Below are positions 55,901-64,000 of a stretch of DNA of 64,000 nt, piece by piece. The position numbers and the translations under genes are program-made. Position 1 is the stretch's first letter. The number at the start of each line of letters is the position of its first letter. The notes under the pieces were generated by a model, which made no database searches, was not told the DNA's origin, and saw only the letters and a program-made list of their open reading frames with translations. The DNA comes from Didymella arachidicola (taxonomy: Eukaryota > Ascomycota > Dothideomycetes > Pleosporales > Didymellaceae). Where the stretch lies: contig CM049988.1 of NCBI GenBank assembly GCA_016630955.3, positions 62,001-126,000 on the forward strand. Direction: 5' to 3'.

Positions 55901-56101
55901 CTAGCTTGTAGTGTCCTTCAGCGTAAAGGGATGCTCGCGCCCCAGCACCTTCTCTCCTGCCGCCAGCGTCTGCCAGTGCACCGCTTCTGCCTCCTCGTAC
56001 TTGCCCTGGCTGTGCAGCACGAGCGCCAAGTTGTTCATGCTCGTCAGCGTATCAGGATGCTCGCGCCCCAGCACCTTCTCTCTTGTCGCCAGCGTCTGCA
56101 C
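55901..56101 (-). pseudogene. tetratricopeptide (kinesin-light-chain type) fragment
   Basis: 66 codons containing about one and a half 42-residue TPR units (TREKVLGREHPDTLTSMNNL, then QGKYEEAEAVHWQTL). These TPR_10/12 repeats form the C-terminal sensor of many fungal NLR-like (NB-ARC/NACHT) proteins. No NB-ARC or effector domain is nearby, so it is a detached remnant next to a transposable element. Confidence 0.7.
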
Positions 56102-56156
56102 ATAGTAATAAGGGGGCCGAGTTGCGCAGCAGTGTGCAGAATTGGCTGTTGAATTA

Positions 56157-57012
56157 GGGTAGGTATATACGGCAGGGGTGTTTGGCTATTCGGCAGGGTT
56201 TTCCATTTTGGGTACCCTGCCGAATAGCCACCTGCCCTGCCAAATAGCGAAATGTTCAAATTACATAATCCAAAAATCACGCTAGGAGGAACACCAAAAC
56301 TTCAGAATTTTGTAGCCTTTTTTGCAGCCTCAGTGCACGGCTGAATTCTGTAGAACATACTATTAAAGTGAGATAAAAAATATAGAAAAAGGTTAGCGCT
56401 TTCCAAAGATGTCCTGTATGTTCAATTTAATGCTGTTTTGATCTCTTACGGCTGCTTTGAAGCTTACAGTTTTCTGGGCTGGTAGTCTTGGCAGTCGCGC
56501 TAGGCGTTGCCAGAACAGCAACAGCAGTCAGGTAACGATAAATGCTCGTGCGCTGGTACCCCTTCACAATACAGAGACCACGCCAAAAGCATCGCCAAAA
56601 CGTGCCAAAAGTCGCCAGGATGGACCAGGTCTTCGATTTATACGATCTCAGTACCATAAGGGACCTGTCTGTGTTCGCTAATGACCCGGATGCCATGGCT
56701 GAACTCAAGGACGTCCTTCAAAACATAGGCAATATCAGCAAACCATGTAACTCCACAACCACGTATTCAATTTATTTCCAATTTTTTTTACATGCTTTTA
56801 AATAGTACTCCAATGCTACAATTCAATTCTAGTATTGATTCAGCGTGTTGTTGTAGCGTGGTGTGGTGCTGTAGTTACAGCAGGCGTCGAGTTCTGAGAA
56901 ATTACAGAATTTCAGGCTTTGGCTATTTGGCAGGGCAAGTGGCTATTCGGCAGGGCAAAAAAATCCAGAACCCTGCCAAATAGCCGATCACCCCTGCCGT
57001 ATATACCTACCC
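56157..57012. mobile_element. 856 bp TIR element with 8 bp target duplication
   Basis: The inverted repeats begin GGGTAGGTATATACGGCAGG and extend about 95 bp with few mismatches. They contain several GGCTATTYGGCAGGG words in both orientations. The flanking duplication TTGAATTA (56149-56156 and 57013-57020) is 8 bp. No transposase is encoded, so it is non-autonomous. An 8 bp duplication excludes pogo and points to hAT-like or another 8 bp superfamily. Confidence 0.85.
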
Positions 57013-57020
57013 TTGAATTA

Positions 57021-58314
57021 AACTTAAATCTATTGTTGTTGGTATCACCGAGTATCGTGCCGACATCGCGGCACGATACGAGGACTGCAGGTTATACGGA
57101 CCGATTAATCTATTCGCCGTGGTGCATAAAGATACGGCCACGACCAACATTGAGAGGCTGAACCCAAGAATCTGAACCTACAACCGGCAAGCTAGTAGAT
57201 GACCTAGACGTCACTGCTAGCCCTTGCCACGTAGGAGATTCGCGGTATAGCTCTATACAATCTACTCTTTGATCCATCCAATCTACATCCATCCCAACCT
57301 GCATCTTTGCGCACCGTAGACTAGCGTTCCGCGACATCTACGGGCAGTCGATTAACAGCGTCCATTATACCTTCCCGCTTCACGGGCGGGTATACCGACA
57401 ATTGTTAACACAATCTAAATATGTTTGCAACCTGTTTTTGTATGAACTTGCCACTTCGTTAATGCAAACATGTTAGACTCTCGATTTCCAGGCTTACTTG
57501 CTGCAAAACAGTACCCTCAATATCTTGTGGAGGAAGCGTATCCATGATACAAGTTATTGAATGGAAGAGAGGGTAGTTGAGTGTAAGAAATCGTGTTGTG
57601 AATTTTTTTTCATTAGTCAAGCTCGGCGGACTGGTCGCTTATATCATATCACCGAGCTGAGCCGACTGCTTGGCGCTAGGGCGCTTGAGCGGCCATACTT
57701 ATACCAGGCATATATATTGTACATTGTCTGTGCGCCGCAAGTGCCACAAAATGACGTTAGTCAAAATTTAATACTGACTACGTACAGGACTCAGAGCTTT
57801 GTGTTGGTAGGAAGCTATGAAGAAAGAAAAGGGGACATTAATTACCATACAAAAGTCTATGCTGATTGATGTATTTTATTCGGGTGGCGCTATCAGGCAC
57901 CCCTGCAGTGCACAGACAATGTACAATACTACTAAGTACACTACTTACCCATGGTACCATAGTAATTTATCCCGGAAAGCCCCCGGTTTTAAATACACCG
58001 GACGAGCTCGGTGTAATTTACACCTAACACACTCCATAGGGCGAAGGGACATCGAACACCAGTGATATGAAGGGACCCCGGGCTCCAGTGTACGAACGAA
58101 ATCACATATCCGCCCGATGTACATTTGATGTCCTTGTCCCAATAGCCGTAGTCAGCTCTTCATCATTGGTTCCAACACCAGCCTTGTTTTAATTAAATTA
58201 CCAAATTAATCACATAGAAGGAGTATATAATGATTAGCAACACCCCAATCTTATAGAATTTTAAACCCATCATCCACGACACCACTTCCGAAATTTTAAA
58301 TCGTCATATTTGCA
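57021..58314. other. gene-free stretch
   Basis: About 1.3 kb with scattered short frames that do not look like proteins. A palindrome near 57364-57394 (GGTATA-type arms around a GC core) was noted. Otherwise only the promoter of the next small gene is expected near the end. Confidence 0.3.
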
Positions 58315-58626
58315 ATGAAGACAGCTTTACCACTTTTTATCACTTTTAACTCTTTCTTATTCCGAGCGGCTGCCATACCTCTTGAGAGCCGTAGTTCGTG
58401 CCGAGAGCTCTCACATACCGTTCTTATTCCTGCAGAATATTATTCAACTTGCAATACCTACCTACCTAGTTGCAGTCCTGGCCAAACTTACGGTGGTATT
58501 ACCGATGTAACCACCATCGATCCTGAAAATGGTTCAGATGTTACTTGCATAACTGAGGTATGTATTTCTTGGTCTAGATAATAGAAATCACATTAATTGT
58601 CTTAGTATACCTGTTGTACGAAATGA
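58315..58626 (+). CDS. small secreted cysteine-rich protein (effector candidate)
   Basis: Two exons (58315-58557, 58606-58626) give 87 aa. The 48 bp intron has GTATGT at the donor, an ATTAAT-like branch point and TTAG at the acceptor. Removing it changes the end from VCISWSR to YTCCTK. A signal peptide is evident (MKTALPLFITFNSFLFRAAA). The mature part has six cysteines (SSC, STC, PSC, VTC, TCC), compatible with three disulfides. I do not recognise the family. Small, secreted, Cys-rich and surrounded by transposons is the usual profile of a fungal effector or antimicrobial peptide. The gene model is a prediction. Confidence 0.6.
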
Positions 58627-59012
58627 TCGAATCGATCTGTCAGACAGCCTCTCTTGTTTCGGCGCTTGCCCCAATCAGGCCTTAGCGCCCACAAGAACTT
58701 GGGTTCGTTTTGTACATAAACACTGGAGGCGAGACAAAACGAATGACAACATCATGATTCTCCCTAATGTTCTCCACTATTGACACGATCACAACGGAAG
58801 GACGCCCAGACAATAAAGTCGAGGTTTAATGAAACGGTTTTATGCAGAACCCTAGGAAGTACTGTCACGGTTGGGATGTCCGCTTATTGTCGACGCCATA
58901 GGCGCCTACCTGCGAGTCGGTTGCCATGTCGCAGAACAGAATGTCAACAGTCGTGCAACATTAACACAGTTATTCCCTTGAGTATAGCTCCCCTCCAGAA
59001 CACGTAGAATGA
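58627..59012. other. intergenic, nothing recognised
   Basis: No coding, RNA or repeat feature that I can support. Confidence 0.3.
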
Positions 59013-59640
59013 TCAGTTCAATCCTTCATTCTTTCTCCCCTGCATGATCCTCGGAATTCTTGATAGTCTGTCTGCAATCTCGTGGCGGTTCCAGTCGATC
59101 GGTTTGACGGTCCTTGCCTTGATCTTTGGGTGCCGCTTCGCGAAGCATCGTGCCCACCTCTGGCCTGGCGGCTTGTTAGCCTTGTCAAACGAGGGCCGCT
59201 GATGGGCGATGCTGAAGGCTATGAAGGGTAAGAATTTGATCCGCACAGGATGTTCGAGCTCAGACTTTATTAGCAGAAACTTGACAACGGCCTGTTCTTC
59301 GTCTGGGGTGAGAGGGCAGTACGCTTGCCTCTTTGGGATAAATCTGTAGCTTTTTCTTGGTCTTGGAGCTGCTTTTGACGCTCTCGTTCAGCCTTGCGTT
59401 TGTTGATGGCCTGGCACTCTGCACCTCTTCTTTCCTTCCTCTCCTTTTTCTCCTTCTCTCGTGCCACCTTCCTATCCGCCTCAAGCTGCTGCTTGACTAA
59501 GCGACTAGACTCCATCAGCTTCGCTGTGTCTGCTTTTCTGCTCTTCTCTGCCTTCTCAGCTGTATTTATCATAGAAATCAGCTTTGTGGCGATTGGAGTC
59601 CATGGCGGTGACAGGAAAGGTTTCTCTTTTGGGAAGCGCT
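59013..59640 (-). pseudogene. Tc5/CENP-B type transposase N-terminal fragment
   Basis: One minus-strand frame reads CPLTPDEEQAVVKFLL, then HPVRIKFLPFIAFSIA, KPPGQRWARCFAKRHPKIKA and VKPIDWNRHE, which match the Tc5 HTH region of fungal DDE transposases. The catalytic domain is missing: the frame runs into unrelated sequence and stops at 59013. Upstream on the same strand (59572-59270), in another frame, is a Lys/Arg/Glu-rich stretch like the C-terminal tails of such transposases, suggesting joined pieces of two copies. No inverted repeats found. Confidence 0.6.
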
Positions 59641-60714
59641 AATTAGGATTGTGTCAGGCCGGAGAAGACAACCATGCTAACCACTACTGCGAGCACATGT
59701 CATGCTCAGCACCTGAGCGAGGTTCATCAACAATGTATATACAAGCTTTAGCTAAATCGCGTGAATCTGCCATCTATCTCTCTATGGTGTTGATGGTCGC
59801 AGAGCGAGAGGAGTAGCGAGGTCTGCCAAGAGTGAAGTAGTGGCAAGAACATCAAAATCTTGATCTGATAAGCGGCTAAAGGCGGCAAAGGCACGTGAAA
59901 ACGCCTAGTTGCTATCTGGCTGCCTCTTGACCTTTGCCCCTTGCTCGTTGCACTGCAACACTACAGGCACTGCAGACACGCTATGCATGGCGAAGTATTG
60001 GAAGACCCCGAACGCGAGACTAGCGCCTCATGCGAGTGAACGGCTGCGTCTAAGAGAGAGAAACCGTCCTGATATGACGCATGCTAAGAGAGCAGATTCG
60101 AGGCCGTGTTCCACTAAAGGAGCAAGGTGCAGGAGGCGGAGTGGCTAGACCGTGCGATGGGCGAGCATCCCTCCTTGGACCGCAGATGTGTTTCGGGTGT
60201 AGCTAGCACGGAAATTGGGGATAGAACTTAGGAAGAGACAATAAGAGAGGCATCATGCTCGTGTAATCGTCATCGTTGCGTTGCAGGTAGAAGTTCAGAG
60301 ATGCGTAAACTGTCGGTCCTAGCGTGTGCGAAGGCTGGAGTGGCCAGCCTCTACCAGGACCGAAGGAATCCGACAAAGAAGGCCGAAGGAGAGAAAACTG
60401 GGCACCGTAGCAAGGCGGTCTGATTCTTCTAAGCAAGCAGCTAAGTTTAAGAAAAGTGCCACATGAAGGATGGTTGGGCAGGATGGGCAGGGGCCGGCGA
60501 CTGGGTGCGGACGAGGGGTTGCGTGTAAAAGAGATAAGAGTAGAGAGTAATGGATAGAAGAAAGGGATGGAAAAAGACAATGGAGGGAGGTCTTTTATGA
60601 CAGACATTGGAGGTTGATTCCCTGTTCGGGCGTAGCGCGAAAGCCGTACGCGAGGCCCGGATTACCCAAAGAGGGTGCCTCCATTTCCTAATGCAGGCTT
60701 GCCGTCTGCTTTTT
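59641..60714. other. gene-free stretch
   Basis: About 1.07 kb of normal composition. Open frames present are short and not protein-like. No structured RNA was identified with confidence. Confidence 0.3.
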
Positions 60715-62204
60715 TACTAAGTTTAATAGTTAGAGATAGTAAGCTATATATTAGCTTCTAAGTAGGTTTTCTTAAGTTAGTATTATTAAGATATTATATA
60801 TTATTACTACACTATTATATTAATAGTATTTATAGAGCGTATACTTAGCTAGAGAGTATACTTATAAATTATATTAGAGCTACTAGTACTTATCTCTTTT
60901 AAATACCTTAAGATCTATAAGATATAGACTAGCTATAAGTTTTTAAGAGTTTATTATTAAGAAGTAAGAAAGTTATTAAGATATAAAGATTATATTTTTT
61001 AGTATAATAAGTATATAGGTATTTTAAGAGTTATAATATTATTCTCTCTATAGTATTAGGCAAATACTACTACCTAGTAGCTCTTATAGCTATTTATAAG
61101 TAGTAAATAGTAGGTTCTATAGGTATACTTCTTAGTATACCTATTAAAGTACTTTAACTAGTTAAAACAAATCCTATTATTAGTTTAGTTATTCTTAAAG
61201 ACTCTAGTTACCTAGTCCTAGAGTAGGTCTTTATTCTTAGTCTATCTAGTCTAGTAATCTTTACCTTTAAGAATAATAAAGGGTAGAATAGCCTAGCCTA
61301 TAGTATTTATACCTAAAATTAATATAGTCTACTCTTTACTACCTAGCTAGACCTACTTTACTTATCTTAGGTTCTTTATATCTATAACTACTACTCTAGA
61401 GGTAATCTAACCTATTATAAAGCTAGTCTTATTAAAGTTATATATATCTTTACTTATAATACTCTACTGTTACGGTCCGTTGCAGCCTAGCCCCACTTTA
61501 ACTCGCGGGGCAACCGGGGTCGCTCTCACCAAGCGAGTAAACACGAGAGAGCACAACAAGAGGTGCTCTCTCCGACCTCTCCTTGGCATGAGAACAAGAA
61601 AGCAGCGTTGCTCTCCTTGCTCTCCTGATCTCGAGAGAACACACAGAGCGACAGAGCATCGCGCATAACACCCTTACACTCCTTAAGTATATAGTATGTA
61701 GGAACACAACCCTTATGGTTCGTGTTCAACCTAAGTTATCAAGTTTGTCTTTGGATCTCAAAACCAACCTTCGAGCTAGACAGTCTACTCTGTACTACTC
61801 ATCGTTACCCTGCTCTCAAGACTGACAGATCGTATCTGTACACCTTATTGCAACCAACCCTTTCGGCTTCCTGTCACCGTACTCATCCCCGAGAACCAAT
61901 AGAATTAGTGCTTACGAGCTTTGCTTAAAGTACGATTTCAACATCTACTTAGCTTTAATATTAGCTATAAGGTTAAACTAGCTTTATATTAACTTAGAAT
62001 CTTTATAGAAGGCTTTCTTATAGTTATACTTATAATAAAACTTTACTCTAAGCCTTAGTTAATACTTAATAAAGTTATTAGACTAGTTCTACCTAATAAA
62101 GGCTATTCTATACTCTTCTTATAGTATATTAGCTATATTAGCTATATTTAATAAGTAAAAGGGTGCTTCTTACTATATAAGGTAAAGAATATAATTAATA
62201 ACTA
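60715..62204 (-). mobile_element. RIP-mutated pogo relic P8, interrupted by LTR D
   Basis: TpA-rich sequence whose reverse complement follows the P5/P3 transposase tracks (for example around 61430-61467 and 61944-62000). It is split by the LTR at 61468 and ends at TA where the P2 element begins. Confidence 0.6.
61468..61943 (+). repeat. solo LTR type D (476 bp) with TCTAC duplication
   Basis: TGTTACGG...TTCAACA, flanked by TCTAC (61463-61467, 61944-61948). Shares the 3' ~240 bp of the other LTRs. Its U3 holds many GCTCTC/GAGAGC words and lacks the CACGTG palindrome seen in the others. Confidence 0.9.
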
Positions 62205-63805
62205 ACGCCAACCACCACCGGATGGCGCACCCCACCGGAATGGCGCACCCTGTAGCAAATTTATCTTTACACCTCAATATTTTAGCACCACAACAAGAAA
62301 TTTAAACGTACAATAGCTTAAATTAATCCTCTATCTCTATTACATCTTGCTGGCAAGTGCGCTTATTATGCCCTATCCTGCCGCATGTTGTACAGCACCG
62401 TTTAACTTTACTACTGCTACCTACCTGCGCACCTTCTCCCTTAGTCTCAGCCTTAGCGTCTTTCTCCTTTAGTATTTCCTCTGCCTCTGCCTGCGAGAGA
62501 GTCCCGCCTTCCTGAATCCGCTTCTTTTTACGCCTCTTACGCTCAGAAGCAGCCTTGTTTGCCTGTTCAAGCTGGGCTATCCTTGCCTCAAGTAGCGTGT
62601 GCGAATAGTCCCTCTTTGCAGACCCCCTTTTAACCTGTAGGACCATCTCAATAATTGAGTCAGGAGAGGAACTCCTATGTTCTCTTATCCTCTTAATAAT
62701 AAGAGTTGTTTGGCTATCAATTTCAATCGCGTTGGTTGGTGTTTTAGGTTGCCAGTTGGTAGGCCCAGGCAGAGGCGGTGTTGGCGTACGAGGCTTAACT
62801 TCAAGCCTTGACAGCACCGCCTCTGGGTCAAGTGGGACCAAGCCAGTTGCTCTAAAGCTTGATAAGATGTTGCTCTTTGAGATTGCCTTGTTGTATACTG
62901 GTTGAAACGTTGCTAAGAAGGCCTTTTTGTCCACGTGGGTAATGTAACTGTCTGCCAAGCTTTTGATCTCCTTCTTGTACGCCTGCTTCAGCGGGGCAAA
63001 GCACCCAACGTCAAGTGGCTGCAGGATGTGAGAGGCGTGCGGAGGCATACAGAGGGCAATAATCTTGCTTTCCTCGCAGAGATTCTGGAATTCGAGCGAC
63101 TTGTGACTCTCGTGGCCATCGATAATCAGCAGCCGATGGCTACCTACAGTAGCAGCCTCTGTGTGCTGGATAAAGTGCTTTAGCCAGGCAAGGCCAAGCT
63201 CATTAGTAGTCCAGCCATTCTTGCTAACCCCAATCCTCTAATCTTTTGGGTTGTTAACGTACCAGGCCTTGTCGTGGTGCTTTGCTTTGAGGATGAAGAA
63301 GGGTGGGACAGACCAGCCCATCGCGTTGATACAAGCAATCAAAGTTATCCACTCACGATCGCCAGGCTGAAGGCTGAGTGGTGCACGACGTCTCTCAGAC
63401 GCAGTCACTACCTTAACTGACCCTCCAACACCTATCTGGAAGCCAGTCTCGTCAAAGTTGTAGGTATCTTGGTCCAGGATGCTGTACTTGGCTTTAACGT
63501 TGCGTATAAGGTCGAACCAGGGACTGATAATTGCTGTATCGCTGCACAGAACTCTCCGGTAATCTCTCAGTCTAGAAACCTGAGACCTAACCTCAGGTTT
63601 CCGCTGGATAAACCTGTAGGTCCAGTTTTCTCCAACCTTGCCCCCATCGCGAGCAGCCAACAGTTGATCAGCCATCTCTCGCACATAAGTAAGCGTAGGA
63701 GCAAATCCTCGCGCGTCAAGCTTTCTTATATGTTGAACAAGCACCTCCTCTTCTTGCTTTGTAAGCCGAGAGCAATTGGGGTAGATAACGCGTTGAGAAG
63801 CTGGT
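62205..63805 (-). mobile_element. recent pogo element P2 copy, cut by LTR E
   Basis: The left end (ACGCCAACCACCACCGG, preceded by TA) matches the relic at 33756. The coding part is largely un-mutated. The N-terminal end is interrupted at 63806 by an LTR that runs off the window, so the other inverted repeat is not visible. Confidence 0.85.
62323..63805 (-). pseudogene. pogo P2 transposase, one stop codon and 5' interruption
   Basis: One continuous minus-strand frame apart from a TAG at 63238-63240 (after YVNNPKD), where the family has Trp; TGG-to-TAG is one G-to-A step. Motifs: Tc5 HTH (GENWTYRFIQRKPEVRSQ), DDE_1 residues in YNFDETGFQIG, LLIIDGHESH and LQPLDVGCFAPLK, and a C-terminal CCHC knuckle (CTTCGRIGHNKRTC). 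The first exon end is separated from its start by the LTR at 63806. Confidence 0.85.
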
Positions 63806-64000
63806 TGTTACGATCTCCGAAAGAACAGGTACTGATAGGAAGCGGGGTATCGCTTAGGATGACAGCGTGTCACGTGTCACGTGACTAACCACCTCGCCAA
63901 GAGCAACCACCTTAAGATATGCAAGGTGGCAGACCACCACAAGGTGGCTACACCACCTGCAGAGTTACAGATGGTTAAGCTACTACGCGATGGTAGCAGC
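63806..64000 (+). repeat. LTR type E, partial (window edge)
   Basis: Begins TGTTACGATCTCCGAA and follows type A closely through the GTGTCACGTGTCACGTGAC block. It then carries CCACCT/AGGTGG words where type A has CATCCC/GGATG. It continues beyond the window, so it may be a solo LTR or a whole element. Confidence 0.8.

Noticed and set aside
55901..57013. A complete NLR-type immune receptor gene around the TPR fragment.
   Set aside because: No NB-ARC, NACHT or N-terminal effector domain is present; only one to two TPR units remain.
53124..60714. A fully delimited Starship element.
   Set aside because: The captain-type gene and a composition boundary are suggestive, but I could not find matching terminal direct repeats and the downstream end may be outside the window.
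60600..60715. Possible tRNA or structured RNA near a GC-rich stem-like sequence.
   Set aside because: I could not find a consistent cloverleaf or T-loop; tRNAscan or Infernal would be needed.

Overview
The window is nuclear DNA of a filamentous ascomycete. Genes carry many 50-67 bp GT-AG introns, and one block is a fungal secondary-metabolite cluster. The rest is transposon-rich and mostly mutated in the style of repeat-induced point mutation (RIP): TpA-saturated, with almost no surviving reading frames. RIP plus this gene content suggests a Pezizomycotina species (Dothideomycetes or Leotiomycetes would fit), but I cannot name it.

Layout. Positions 1-3.4 kb: transposon debris, a 469 bp solo LTR and an intact pogo/Fot-type transposon. 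Positions 3.9-30.5 kb: a biosynthetic cluster in the order phenylalanine ammonia-lyase, alpha/beta hydrolase, acyl-CoA ligase, beta-lactamase-like secreted protein, highly reducing PKS (10 exons, 2546 aa), two paralogous AsaB-like oxygenases, citrate synthase-like enzyme, acyltransferase-3 and MFS transporter. Positions 30.7-45 kb: RIP-mutated pogo relics, some butted together or nested, with two clean solo LTRs. Positions 44977-52206: a complete, apparently very young Ty3/gypsy chromovirus-type retrotransposon whose LTRs look identical, inserted in the terminal repeat of a pogo relic that itself sits in another relic. Positions 52.65-60.7 kb: an un-RIPped island with a DUF3435 tyrosine-recombinase gene (the Starship 'captain' family) broken by one stop codon, a TPR fragment, an 856 bp TIR element, a small cysteine-rich secreted protein and a transposase fragment. 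Positions 60.7-64 kb: another RIP relic holding a solo LTR and a recent pogo copy, the latter cut by a further LTR at the window edge.

The cluster genes fit one pathway. PAL and CoA ligase would supply a benzoyl/cinnamoyl-CoA starter, the PKS extends it, and the citrate synthase-like enzyme with the hydrolase would condense the chain with oxaloacetate and release it. The oxygenases then oxidise the core, the acyltransferase decorates it and the MFS protein exports it. Gene content and order match what I recall of the squalestatin S1/zaragozic acid clusters. The tetraketide synthase and the resistance squalene synthase of those pathways are not in the window, and the acyltransferase and MFS genes show possible frameshifts.

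The most unusual signal is in the retrotransposons. Five LTR types share the last ~240 bp, but each U3 is filled with its own 6-7 bp word repeated in both orientations. In the types that align, the word is swapped within a conserved scaffold. The complete element also encodes, antisense between pol and the 3' LTR, a 184 aa protein with Zn2Cys6-like cysteine spacing. This could be an element-encoded regulator matched to its LTR word.
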